Origin: an uncultured Sphingomonadaceae bacterium | GTDB lineage: Bacteria; Pseudomonadota; Alphaproteobacteria; Sphingomonadales; Sphingomonadaceae | Length of the DNA stretch: 64,000 nucleotides | Reading direction: 5' to 3' | Assembly (NCBI GenBank): GCA_947489315.1 | Contig: CANLCX010000005.1 | Span: forward strand, 62,001 to 126,000 | In this document: positions 7,761-15,861 of the stretch, one piece after another | Layout of the letters: each line of letters starts with the position of its first letter | Numbering within the stretch: position 1 is the first letter of the stretch | Translations under genes and position numbers: made by a program | The notes under the pieces: generated by a model | Told to the model about the DNA's origin: nothing | Seen by the model: only the letters and a program-made list of their open reading frames with translations | Database searches by the model: none

Positions 7761-9032
7761 TTATGGGCCTTTGACGATTGCGCCGCCCTTCACCACCACA
7801 TCGACATCTTCCAATTCGCGGACATTGGCAAGCGGATCACCGTCAACCGCGATAAAATCCGCATGATATCCAGCCTTTATCCGCCCAACCTGATCGGCTT
7901 TGCCAAGCGCATCGGCGGCATGGATGGTGGCGGCTCTTATGGCTTCCAGCGGCGTCATGCCGTAGTCGACCATGATCTTGAACTGGCCGCCCGCTATACC
8001 ATGCGGCATGACGCCGGCATCGGAACTGAACACCATCTTCACGCCCGCCTGATGCGCGGCGCGGAAATTGTCGCGCTGCAGCTGGGCAATTTGCCGGTCT
8101 TTGAGAAGATTCTCCTCCAACACCCCGTTTTTCTTGCCTTCTGACTGGGTATATTCGGTGTTGAAAATATCCATTCCGAAATAGGTGCCGTTTTTGCGCG
8201 CTAGATCAATGCCCTCTTTGTCGACCAGGCTGGCATGCTCAATGGTGGTAAAACCAGCACGGATCGCTGTCTTGATTCCGGCAGCGCCATGGGCATGGGC
8301 CGCTGTTTTCAGACCCCACAGCTTCGCCTCATCGACAATCGCGCTGAGCTCTTCCAGCGACAATTGCTGCTGTCCCGGTTCTGTATTGCGCGAGAATACA
8401 CCGCCCGTGGCGCAAACCTTGATAACCTCAGCGCCATATTTGCGCTGTTCCCGCACTTTTTTGCGCAATTCCGTAGCACCATCGCCGACGGCAGGCGATT
8501 TGGCCTTGAACGAAGGTGGTAAGAAAGTCTGGTCGCAATGGCCGCCCGTTGCACCAAGGGCAAAGCCCGCCGGCGTAATGCGCGGTCCAGCGATCAATCC
8601 TTCATCAATCGCCTGCTTGTATGCGATGTCCGAGTAATTGTCGGAACCTATATTGCGGACGCTGGTAAAGCCGGCCTCCAGCATAGCGCGCGCATTGGCG
8701 ACACCCTGCACCGTGAAGAACTGATCGGTGAACTGCAGACTGCTATAACCGCCATAAAGCGGATTGGCATCAAGATGGACATGCATATCGATCAGGCCGG
8801 GGAGGATGGTGACATCGCCTAGTGCTACGGTTTTGGCATCTGCTGGCTCGACCGGGTCATTCTGATCAGTGACCCGGGCAATCTTGCCATCCGTGACGAT
8901 GATGACCGGATTCTCGATCATTCGGCCACTGTCGACATCCAGCATCCGGTCGGCCGTATAGACGATGCTTTCAGCATTGGCAGTCGTAGAGATGGTAAGA
9001 GATAGTGCCAGTAAGCCTTTGATCGGATTCAT
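7761..9032 (-). CDS. Exported metal-dependent amidohydrolase (imidazolonepropionase-like)
   Basis: About 423 residues. An N-terminal signal peptide (MNPIKGLLALSLTISTTANA) implies periplasmic location. The amidohydrolase barrel shows DMHVHLD (metal site HxH), VIKVCATGG (bridging-lysine position), AHAHG, IEHASLVD, and SSDAGVMPHG (catalytic aspartate). This set matches exported Xaa-Pro/imidazolonepropionase-like dipeptidases. Start: a longer frame reaches 9092, but its extra residues come from the neighbouring 80-bp repeat, while ATG 9032 has AGGAAAGGAAAA upstream and begins a clean signal peptide. It sits downstream of lpdA with the repeat between them and is probably its own unit. Substrate not identified. 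Confidence 0.85.
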   Translation of the reverse strand: MNPIKGLLALSLTISTTANAESIVYTADRMLDVDSGRMIENPVIIVTDGKIARVTDQNDPVEPADAKTVALGDVTILPGLIDMHVHLDANPLYGGYSSLQFTDQFFTVQGVANARAMLEAGFTSVRNIGSDNYSDIAYKQAIDEGLIAGPRITPAGFALGATGGHCDQTFLPPSFKAKSPAVGDGATELRKKVREQRKYGAEVIKVCATGGVFSRNTEPGQQQLSLEELSAIVDEAKLWGLKTAAHAHGAAGIKTAIRAGFTTIEHASLVDKEGIDLARKNGTYFGMDIFNTEYTQSEGKKNGVLEENLLKDRQIAQLQRDNFRAAHQAGVKMVFSSDAGVMPHGIAGGQFKIMVDYGMTPLEAIRAATIHAADALGKADQVGRIKAGYHADFIAVDGDPLANVRELEDVDVVVKGGAIVKGP

Positions 9033-9054
9033 CGATTTTCCTTTCCTTTTTGAA

Positions 9055-9134
9055 CTCCTGCGTAGGCAGGAGTCCATCTCCCACAGCCTCATCTGAACGC
9101 AACGTTTGGAGATGGGCCCCTGCCTGCGCAGGGG
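9055..9134. repeat. REPIN-like 80-bp double-hairpin element, copy A (intergenic)
   Basis: Two small palindromes face each other: CTCCTGC-GTAG-GCAGGAG (9055-9072) and CCCCTGC-CTGC-GCAGGGG (9117-9134). Inside them CCATCTCC and GGAGATGG form a further inverted pair around a less conserved centre. The copy at 24125-24204 has exactly the same length and plan. It lies between the lpdA stop and the amidohydrolase start. No flanking direct repeat was obvious. Confidence 0.8.
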
Positions 9135-9151
9135 CGCGACGCCCTTTTCTT

Positions 9152-10549
9152 CTACATATGCAAAACCCGTTCATAGGCGTCGAGCACGCTTTCATGCATC
9201 ATTTCGCTCAGTGTCGGATGCGGGAAGACCGTGTTCATCAGTTCCGCTTCGGTCGTTTCCAGCGTCTTGCCGACGGTATAGCCCTGGATCAGCTCTGTGA
9301 CCTCGGCCCCGATCATATGCGCGCCCAGCAATTCTCCGGTTTTCGCGTCAAATACGGTTTTTACAAAACCTTCGGTTTCGCCCAGAGCGATGGCTTTACC
9401 ATTGCCGATAAACGGGAAATTACCGACTTTGACGTCATGACCCGCTTCTTTGGCCTTGGCCTCGGTCAGGCCGACGCTGGCAATCTGGGGATGGCAATAG
9501 GTACAGCCGGGGATATTGTTTACATCCATGGCATGCGGGTGGCCGCCTGCTATCGCTTCCACCGCGATGACGCCTTCATGACTGGCCTTGTGCGCCAGCC
9601 ACGGTCCGCCGGTGACGTCACCAATGGCATAAATGCCTTCGACATTGGTCCGGCACATAGCGTCGGTCTTGATATGAAAGCGTTCGTCCGGTTCGATACC
9701 AAGCTCGTCCAGACCGACCGTTTCGACATTGGGCTGGATGCCGACCGCGACAATGACGTGACTGAAGTCATGGCTGGCTTTCTTGCCCTTGCTGTCCTCA
9801 ATCTCCGCCTTGACGCCCTTGGCCGATGTCTCGATGCTCTTGACGCCCGCCCCGGTCATGATGGTCATGCCCTGCTTCTTCAGCGACTTTTCGAGGAATT
9901 TCGAGATTTCCACATCTTCTACCGGAACGACGCGATCCATCATCTCGACCACGGTCACGTCCGCGCCCATGTCGTTATAGAAGCTGGCAAATTCGATCCC
10001 GATCGCGCCGGAGCCGATAACCAGCAGTTTCTTGGGCATTTCCGGCGGCGTCATGGCGTGGCGATAGGTCCAGATGCGCTTGCCATCAGCTTTGGCAAAG
10101 GGCAGATCGCGGGCGCGGGCACCGGTGGCGATGATGATATTCTTGGCGGTGAGCTCTTCCTCACCCTTGTCGGTCTTGACTGCGACCTTGCCCTTTTCGA
10201 CAATCTTGCCGTCGCCCATGACGACATCAATCTTGTTCTTCTTCATCAGATGCGTGACGCCCTGGTTCAGTTGTTTGGCCACTCCGCGAGAGCGTTTGAC
10301 CACCGCATCGAGATCCGCACTGATTTTCTCCGCCGCCAGACCATAGTCCGCAGCATGTTTCATATTGTGAAAGATTTCGGCGGAACGCAGTAGCGCCTTG
10401 GTAGGTATGCAGCCCCAATTGAGGCAGATGCCGCCGAGATTTTCGCGCTCGACAATGGCGGTTTTCAGGCCGAGTTGCGATGCGCGGATGGCCGCGACAT
10501 AGCCGCCGGGGCCAGAACCGAGGATGATGAGGTCGTAAGATTTAGTCAT
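9152..10549 (-). CDS. lpdA: Dihydrolipoyl dehydrogenase, E3 of pyruvate dehydrogenase
   Basis: 465 residues from ATG 10549. It reoxidises dihydrolipoamide on E2, passing electrons to NAD+ through FAD and a redox disulphide. Visible: FAD Rossmann motif GSGPGG (11-16), redox pair C42/C47 in GGICLNWGC, NAD motif GSGAIGIEFAS, FAD-binding YAIGDVTG, and the C-terminal interface HPTLSEMMHESVL with the active-site H and E. Start: a longer frame to 10603 runs through repeat sequence (PLPQGER), while ATG 10549 has AAAAGGTG just upstream and fits the family. It overlaps the DUF559 gene end by 8 bp and is otherwise the natural neighbour of pdhC. Confidence 0.95.
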   Translation of the reverse strand: MTKSYDLIILGSGPGGYVAAIRASQLGLKTAIVERENLGGICLNWGCIPTKALLRSAEIFHNMKHAADYGLAAEKISADLDAVVKRSRGVAKQLNQGVTHLMKKNKIDVVMGDGKIVEKGKVAVKTDKGEEELTAKNIIIATGARARDLPFAKADGKRIWTYRHAMTPPEMPKKLLVIGSGAIGIEFASFYNDMGADVTVVEMMDRVVPVEDVEISKFLEKSLKKQGMTIMTGAGVKSIETSAKGVKAEIEDSKGKKASHDFSHVIVAVGIQPNVETVGLDELGIEPDERFHIKTDAMCRTNVEGIYAIGDVTGGPWLAHKASHEGVIAVEAIAGGHPHAMDVNNIPGCTYCHPQIASVGLTEAKAKEAGHDVKVGNFPFIGNGKAIALGETEGFVKTVFDAKTGELLGAHMIGAEVTELIQGYTVGKTLETTEAELMNTVFPHPTLSEMMHESVLDAYERVLHM

Positions 10550-11048
10550 ATTGCACCTTTTCATCCTCTCCCCCTGCGGGAGAGGAAACCAAAGCCTTGG
10601 CAACTTGTTGCTTAGGCGACGTTGGAGAGGGGGTTTTCAGCGCCGCGAGAATCGCCTCCGCTACCCCATCGGGATTGTTCAGGATATCATTATTCCAGAA
10701 ACGCAGGATCTGAAAACCTTCTGCCTTCAGATAGCTATCACGTTTCTCATCATAACTATTCTCTGCATGTTGAGAGCCATCTGCTTCCACTATCAATTTT
10801 CGCGCAAAACAAACAAAATCTGCAATATAGTGGTCGATCGGAACCTGCTGTCGAAACTTATAGCCACCCAAGCGTTTGGCACGAAGGATGGCCCATAGCT
10901 TGGTTTCGGCTTCAGTGGGTTCGGAGCGCTTAGACTTAGCCCGGCGGCGTATGATTGCTTCGGGGGCTTCCGTTTCTTTGGGACAGCAGACGCCGTCCAC
11001 CCCTCTCTCCAACCTCTCTCCCGCGAGGGGAGAGAGGCTACGTTCCAT
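10542..11048 (-). CDS. DUF559 (Vsr/PD-(D/E)xK-like) nuclease-domain protein with repeat-encoded ends
   Basis: 168 residues from ATG 11048. The core, about residues 25-135, is DUF559: TEAETKLWAILRAKRLGGYKF, IDHYIADFVCFARKLIVEADG with the D and ExDG of a PD-(D/E)xK fold, then SQH and a C-terminal FQILRFWNNDIL. Family members are usually called very-short-patch-repair-like endonucleases but their biochemical role is little known. Residues about 4-17 and 139-162 are encoded by hairpin repeats (SPLAGER; SSPAGGED). A TTG at 11075 overlapping the pdhC TGA (TTGA) could be an earlier start. The gene interrupts the pdhC-lpdA pair, which suggests insertion. Confidence 0.75.
   Translation of the reverse strand: MERSLSPLAGERLERGVDGVCCPKETEAPEAIIRRRAKSKRSEPTEAETKLWAILRAKRLGGYKFRQQVPIDHYIADFVCFARKLIVEADGSQHAENSYDEKRDSYLKAEGFQILRFWNNDILNNPDGVAEAILAALKTPSPTSPKQQVAKALVSSPAGGEDEKVQYD
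10565..10633 (-). repeat. GERL-type hairpin repeat, left end of the DUF559 cassette
   Basis: An 8-bp perfect hairpin CCTCTCCC-CCTGC-GGGAGAGG (10565-10585) is followed after 35 bp by GTTGGAGAGGGGG (10621-10633). The same two motifs occur in inverted orientation at the other end of the DUF559 gene (10999-11037), with the hairpin outermost on both sides. It encodes the last residues of the DUF559 protein (about 139-162). Confidence 0.75.
10999..11037 (+). repeat. GERL-type hairpin repeat, right end of the DUF559 cassette
   Basis: CCCCTCTCTCCAAC is followed directly by a 10-bp perfect hairpin CCTCTCTCCC-GCGAG-GGGAGAGAGG (11013-11037). It is the inverted partner of 10565-10633, but lacks that copy's 35-bp spacer. 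On the minus strand it encodes SLSPLAGERLERG near the DUF559 N-terminus. Confidence 0.75.
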
Positions 11049-11071
11049 TTGCGTAGTCCAGTGTTGAAAGC

Positions 11072-12367
11072 TCAAGCCAACATCCCCAACGGGTTCTCCA
11101 CCAGCTCTTTAAACACCTGCATCAACTGTGCGCCATCTGCGCCGTCAATGGCCCGGTGATCAAAGCTGCCGGTGGCGCTCATGATAGTCGCGATTTGCAG
11201 GCTGTCGTCGATGACATGGGGGCGCTTCTGCCCTGCCCCTATGGCCATGATCATCGCTTGGGGCGGGTTGATGACCGCGTCGAAATTCTTGATGCCGAAC
11301 ATGCCCATATTGGAGATGCTGGCGGTGCCGCCCTGATATTCGTGCATCTTGAGCTTGCCGTCCTTGGCGCGGCCAGCGAGATCTTTCATCTCGGTGGAAA
11401 TGGCGCTGAGCGACTTGGTGTCGGCGCTGGTGATAATCGGCGTGATCAGGCCGCCGGGAATGCTGACCGCGACCGAGATATCGGCGCGGGCAAAGGTCTT
11501 GAGCTGATCGCCGTCAATCGAAACATTGCATTTCGATACCTGCATCAGGGAGACGGCCAGCGCCTTGATCAGCAAATCGTTGACCGACAGTTTAACGCCG
11601 CGCGGCTCCAGCGTCGCATTGAGTTCGCTGCGCAGCTTGAGTAGCTTGTCGAGCTGAATATCGACCGTGAGATAGATATGCGGAATAGTCTGTTTCGCCT
11701 CGGTCAGGCGGCGGGCAATGGTTTTGCGCATGCCGGACAATTTCTCGGGCGTATGCGGAATATCGAAATCATTGGCGGCAGGCTGTGGTGCTGGCGCGGT
11801 TTTTGGCGCGGGCGCAGCGGCTTCGCTTTTCACCGGCACGGTACCGCCTTCGGCTGCATCAATATCGGCCTTGATAATACGGCCGCCGGGGCCAGAGCCA
11901 TTCAGAGCGGTCAGATCTACACCCTTCTGCTCGGCCAAACGGCGCGCCAGCGGGCTGACTTTGATTCGGCCATCATCAGATGGGGACGGCGTAACCTTTG
12001 GAGCAGGTTCTGCAGCCTTTTTCGGCGTAGGAGCCGCCTTTTCCGCGACCTTCTCAGCCTTTGGCTCCGCTTTAGGCTTCTCCGCGGAACTTTCGCCACC
12101 TTTTGAAGCCGCCGAAACATCCTCGCCCTCTTCCGCGATAATCGCAATCACATCTCCGACTTTGACATTATCGGTCCCCTCAGCAACAACGATTTTCGCA
12201 ATCGTACCTTCATCCACCGCTTCAAATTCCATCGTCGCCTTGTCGGTCTCAATCTCCGCCAGCAAATCGCCGGAAACAACCTCATCTCCTTCTTTTACGA
12301 GCCATTTGGCTAGCGTCCCCTCTTCCATTGTCGGGGACAAGGCGGGCATTTGAAGGTTGATCGGCAT
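11072..12367 (-). CDS. pdhC: Pyruvate dehydrogenase E2, dihydrolipoamide acetyltransferase
   Basis: 431 residues with the full E2 domain order: one lipoyl domain (about 1-80, lipoyl lysine K43 in [11 protein letters not shown]), an Ala/Pro/Lys/Glu-rich linker, the E1/E3-binding domain ([14 protein letters not shown]...GSGPGGRI), another Ala/Pro linker, and the catalytic domain ending with [13 protein letters not shown] (catalytic H and D). It moves the acetyl group to CoA. Only E2 and E3 are in this window; E1 genes do not appear upstream, where a divergent Usp-like gene starts. It is followed by the DUF559 gene and lpdA on the same strand. Confidence 0.95.
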   Translation of the reverse strand: MPINLQMPALSPTMEEGTLAKWLVKEGDEVVSGDLLAEIETDKATMEFEAVDEGTIAKIVVAEGTDNVKVGDVIAIIAEEGEDVSAASKGGESSAEKPKAEPKAEKVAEKAAPTPKKAAEPAPKVTPSPSDDGRIKVSPLARRLAEQKGVDLTALNGSGPGGRIIKADIDAAEGGTVPVKSEAAAPAPKTAPAPQPAANDFDIPHTPEKLSGMRKTIARRLTEAKQTIPHIYLTVDIQLDKLLKLRSELNATLEPRGVKLSVNDLLIKALAVSLMQVSKCNVSIDGDQLKTFARADISVAVSIPGGLITPIITSADTKSLSAISTEMKDLAGRAKDGKLKMHEYQGGTASISNMGMFGIKNFDAVINPPQAMIMAIGAGQKRPHVIDDSLQIATIMSATGSFDHRAIDGADGAQLMQVFKELVENPLGMLA

Positions 12368-12516
12368 GGAGAGAAAACCCTTATTCTATATCAGCGTTGA
12401 AGCGTTTATGCGCAAATGACAGCAAAGCGCAAGCCGTGTAAATCTTGCATATCACAGCCTTTTATCGCAAGCATGGTTTTAATAGTGAAATTTACGCAGG
12501 CGGTTGGGGATTATTG

Positions 12517-12972
12517 ATGCGTACTTACCTAGTGGTTATCGACGAAACCGAAGAAGCGAGCATCGCACTGCGCTTTGCTTCTCGGCGCGCCATGAAGACA
12601 AACGGCGCCTTGCATATTTTGGCGTTAGTGGCGAGCGAAGGCTTTGTGGCCTGGGGCGGTGTTCAGGCCACGCTTGAGGAAGAAGCCAAAAATCGTGCCG
12701 AAGCCCTTGTTTCCAGTGCCGCCGGCAATCTGTTTGAAGAAACCGGAATCCGGCCGTCTATTACTGTAAAAGAAGGCAAAGGCCCAAAGGGCGTTCGCAA
12801 AATGATGGATGATATTGATGGTCTGGCCGCCTTGGTTCTTGGCGCGGCCGCCCATGGCGTTCCCGGCCCGCTGGTAACCCATTTCGCGGCTACAGAGGCG
12901 GGTAGCCTTCCCTGCCCAGTGATGGTTGTACCCGGATCACTGAGCAAGGAAGAGATTGATCGGCTGAGCTAA
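12517..12972 (+). CDS. Universal stress protein (UspA) family protein
   Basis: 151 residues of a single Usp domain: MRTYLVVIDETEEASIALRFASRRA at the start and a C-terminal GAAAHGVPGPLVTHFA...LPCPVMVVPGS, reminiscent of the ATP-binding G-2X-G-9X-G(S/T) motif but not exact. Start: the frame can extend to 12445, but ATG 12517 has GGGGA 7 nt upstream and begins the beta-strand of the fold directly. Divergent from pdhC across about 150 bp and convergent with the peroxiredoxin gene. Cytosolic; role in stress survival is only by family. Confidence 0.8.
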   Translation: MRTYLVVIDETEEASIALRFASRRAMKTNGALHILALVASEGFVAWGGVQATLEEEAKNRAEALVSSAAGNLFEETGIRPSITVKEGKGPKGVRKMMDDIDGLAALVLGAAAHGVPGPLVTHFAATEAGSLPCPVMVVPGSLSKEEIDRLS

Positions 12973-12975
12973 CGC

Positions 12976-13497
12976 TTAGCCCAACTCACCGCGCGCCGGA
13001 TAGTCATTAGCCAACGCATAATCGATGCCCATCATGAGTTGATCCAGCGGCGGCCGTGTGAACGGCATGCTTTGGACGCTGGCGAAATAGAGTGTTTGAT
13101 CGGGACGTACGAGAAACAGCGCTGGTTCTGAGAATATCACCGGTTCCGGACTGTCCGGCCGCCCAGCAGAAATATAGAGACCCAGTTCCCGTGCTGTATC
13201 TTCGCTAAGGCCATAGCCGAGCATGAGTTCATCAATTCCCCAATCCTCTGCGGACTTCTGAGCGCGGTCTTGATCATCCATGCTGATCGCGACGGCGGTA
13301 ACTCCGCGTTCCGCAAAATCGCCTAACTTTCGTTGGAGATCGCGCAATTGTCCTTTGCAGATAGGGCAATGCAATCCGCGATAGAAGAGCAGCAAAGTGA
13401 AGTTATCACCGGCCCGTTGGCTCAGTTGAAACTGGCCGCCATCAGTCATGGCTACGGTAAAGTCGGGAACGGTTTGCGTGGGTATCAGCTTCGACAT
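12976..13497 (-). CDS. Peroxiredoxin-like thiol peroxidase (AhpC/TSA family)
   Basis: 174 residues of thioredoxin fold. LLLFYRGLHCPICKGQL gives a CxxC pair, C44 and C47, at the position of the peroxidatic cysteine; the arrangement HCPIC is the AhpC/TSA-like 'redoxin' form. A long insert and the RPDQTLYFASVQSMPF segment follow. Start: the frame extends to 13563, but ATG 13497 has AGGAA upstream and gives the normal fold start. It ends 3 bp from the Usp gene stop on the other strand. Expected to reduce peroxides in the cytosol; a disulphide reductase role cannot be excluded because of the CxxC. Confidence 0.8.
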   Translation of the reverse strand: MSKLIPTQTVPDFTVAMTDGGQFQLSQRAGDNFTLLLFYRGLHCPICKGQLRDLQRKLGDFAERGVTAVAISMDDQDRAQKSAEDWGIDELMLGYGLSEDTARELGLYISAGRPDSPEPVIFSEPALFLVRPDQTLYFASVQSMPFTRPPLDQLMMGIDYALANDYPARGELG

Positions 13498-13569
13498 CGG
13501 GGGAGTTCCTTTGTGGTTTAGATATACCCTATTCAAACCCAGCGGCGTTCTGGTTACAAACAAGAATAA

Positions 13570-15861
13570 CTATCGGCCGCGATGCTTAATATTAGCTGGA
13601 CGGCCGCGTTTCCCTTTGCGATGCGACTTGGCTTTTCCACCTGGCCCCTTGCCATTGCGGCGCGGTTCGTAGCGCCCCGTCATATGGTTAGCGCCTTCGG
13701 CCAATTCAAACAGCAGGCTTCCAGTCGCTGCATTAGCTTCTACTAGACGCAGATCCAGCTTCTGGCCGATATTATAGACGATACCGCTATCCATGCCCTC
13801 AAGCTGCTGTTTCTGCTCATCATAGTCAAACCGTTCGGCACCCAATGTGCGCACCGGAACAAGGCCGTCTCCGCCCAATTCTTCGACCGTTGCGAAAAAA
13901 CCGAAATTCTGAACACCTGTAATCCGGCATTTTAGCACCTGACCAACTTGGTCGGACAAATGGGCGGAGATATAACGATCAACTGTTTCCCACTCGGCCT
14001 TCATGGCGCGGCGCTCCAGCTGACTGATTTTCTCAGATATCATGTCGAGCTTGTCGGCCATATCCTTGCTCAACCCGCTTAGTGGGGGAATATTGTCATT
14101 CTCTGGCTCAGGCTGCTCGAGTTTGCAGCCACTCACCAGCGCCCGATGGACGATCAGGTCTGCATAACGACGGATAGGACTGGTAAAATGGGCATAGCTG
14201 CCAAGAGAGAGGCCAAAGTGACCCATATTGGTCGCACCATAATAAGCCTGTGTCTGGCTGCGTAAAATTTGTTCCATGACCAGCGGTAAAATTTCTGCTT
14301 CGCCAACTTGTTCGATCAAACGGTTGAATACCGAAGGCTTGATCACCTGGCCCATGGCAAAGCTGACATCAAAGCTCTTCAGATAGTCTTTCAGCGCGAT
14401 CAGTTTTTCGCGAGAAGGCGTTTCATGGACGCGGTAAATTAGCGGTGATTTCTTGGACTCGAGCATTTTTGCCGCTGCGACATTGGCCGCTATCATATAA
14501 TCCTCGACTAACCGGTGCGCATCAAGCCGTTCCCGCACCGCGATTTCGGCAATCCGCCCTTGATCATCCAAAACAACCCGCTTTTCAGGCAAATCAAGGT
14601 TTAATGGTTCCCGGCCATCACGGGCCTTTACAAGCAGCTTCCAGCAAGCCCAAAGCGGCTCCAGGGCCGAGACCTTCATCGGGTGATCTAGGTCGCCATT
14701 TATCGCCGCCTGTGCATCCTCATAAGCGATATTACCGGTAAGGCGAACGATCGCGCGGGTGAAGCGCGAAGAAACAACTTTGCCCTTGGCATCGATCTTC
14801 AGATGGCACGCGAGCGCTGCGCGGTCGACATCCTGCTTGAGCGAACAGATATCAGTGGATAGCGCTTCAGGTAGCATAGGTACCACCCGGTCCGGGAAAT
14901 AGACACTGTTGCCGCGCTTATAAGCTTCACGGTCGAGCTTGCTGCCGCTGCGCACATAGAAAGACACATCGGCAATCGCGATTATGGCTTTGAAACCGCC
15001 TGCATTATCTGCATCGTCATCCGGCCGGGCCCAAATGGCATCATCATGATCGCGGGCATCGGCAGGATCGATTGCGACAATCGGTAAATCGGTCAGATCT
15101 TCCCGGTCTTGCGTGCTGAGCTTTAGTTTCGCCGCCTGCTCTGCTTCTGATATGACGTCCGATGGAAATTCCAACGGAATCTCAAATTTGTGAATGGCTA
15201 TAAGGCTGAAAGATTTCGGCGCAAAAGGATCGCCCAAAACCTCTTTTACCTGCGCCTTAATTTGCGTGCCGCGACCAATCGGTTCTGCGAACACCAAATT
15301 GCCGACTTCGGCTTCACCAAGATCGGAGATGGCCGTGCTGCGCCTGATTTTTCGGTCGACTGGTTTGAGCCAGAACCGATCCCGCTCATCCTTCTCGACA
15401 ACACCCAGCAACATGTCACTGCTCTGGGCGATTTTCTTCATCATATAGGCGATATGCCCCTGCCCACGCTCTTCGGTGCGGGCCAATATCCGGTCACCAA
15501 CAGCCAAGGCTGCACGGCGGCCCCGTTCTTTTATGCGGAGGCGCGGCGCAGGCGCGTCCGCTTCCCAGCGCTCGGGTATTCCGATCGCTTCATTACCGTC
15601 AATCTCAACAATTTTGAGAACTGTAACCTTTGGAACGCCACCCCTTTTTTGAAAGGCGCGCCCCGGTGTGCTATCGATCAGGCCTTCATCAGCCATATCT
15701 TTCAGCAAAGCCTTTAGGGCTATCTTGTCCGACCCTCGCAACTGAAAGGCTTTCGCGATTTCACGCTTGCCAGCGGGTTGGTCTGATTTTTGGATAAAGT
15801 CCAATATCTGTGCGCGTGAAGGAACCTGTTTCGGCTTATGGGCTTTATACGGTTTGGCCAT
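13570..15861 (-). CDS. rnr: Ribonuclease R, 3'-5' exoribonuclease
   Basis: 763 residues: N-terminal winged-helix (about 15-70), cold-shock OB domains, the RNB catalytic domain with IAIDPADARDHDDAIWA (metal-binding aspartates), SFYVRSGSKLDREAYKRGNSVYFPDRVVPMLPE, a C-terminal S1 domain (VGQVLKCRITGVQNFGFFA), and a basic tail. It degrades structured RNA in the cytosol. Start: ATG 15861 overlaps the proS stop by one base (TAATG), giving MAKPYKAHKPKQ; an upstream frame to 15918 lies in proS. The gene is probably co-transcribed with proS. Confidence 0.95.
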   Translation of the reverse strand: MAKPYKAHKPKQVPSRAQILDFIQKSDQPAGKREIAKAFQLRGSDKIALKALLKDMADEGLIDSTPGRAFQKRGGVPKVTVLKIVEIDGNEAIGIPERWEADAPAPRLRIKERGRRAALAVGDRILARTEERGQGHIAYMMKKIAQSSDMLLGVVEKDERDRFWLKPVDRKIRRSTAISDLGEAEVGNLVFAEPIGRGTQIKAQVKEVLGDPFAPKSFSLIAIHKFEIPLEFPSDVISEAEQAAKLKLSTQDREDLTDLPIVAIDPADARDHDDAIWARPDDDADNAGGFKAIIAIADVSFYVRSGSKLDREAYKRGNSVYFPDRVVPMLPEALSTDICSLKQDVDRAALACHLKIDAKGKVVSSRFTRAIVRLTGNIAYEDAQAAINGDLDHPMKVSALEPLWACWKLLVKARDGREPLNLDLPEKRVVLDDQGRIAEIAVRERLDAHRLVEDYMIAANVAAAKMLESKKSPLIYRVHETPSREKLIALKDYLKSFDVSFAMGQVIKPSVFNRLIEQVGEAEILPLVMEQILRSQTQAYYGATNMGHFGLSLGSYAHFTSPIRRYADLIVHRALVSGCKLEQPEPENDNIPPLSGLSKDMADKLDMISEKISQLERRAMKAEWETVDRYISAHLSDQVGQVLKCRITGVQNFGFFATVEELGGDGLVPVRTLGAERFDYDEQKQQLEGMDSGIVYNIGQKLDLRLVEANAATGSLLFELAEGANHMTGRYEPRRNGKGPGGKAKSHRKGKRGRPANIKHRGR

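Noticed and set aside
9033-9092. N-terminal extension of the amidohydrolase (SCLRRSS...)
   Set aside because: Repeat-derived codons ahead of a clean signal peptide with its own ribosome binding site at ATG 9032.
9050-10393. Long open frame (447 codons) on the plus strand opposite lpdA
   Set aside because: It is the antisense shadow of lpdA, which has all family motifs; the shadow shows no domain-like sequence and begins inside the 80-bp repeat.
10550-10603. N-terminal extension of lpdA (PLPQGER...)
   Set aside because: The residues come from the hairpin repeat; ATG 10549 has a ribosome binding site and fits the family start.
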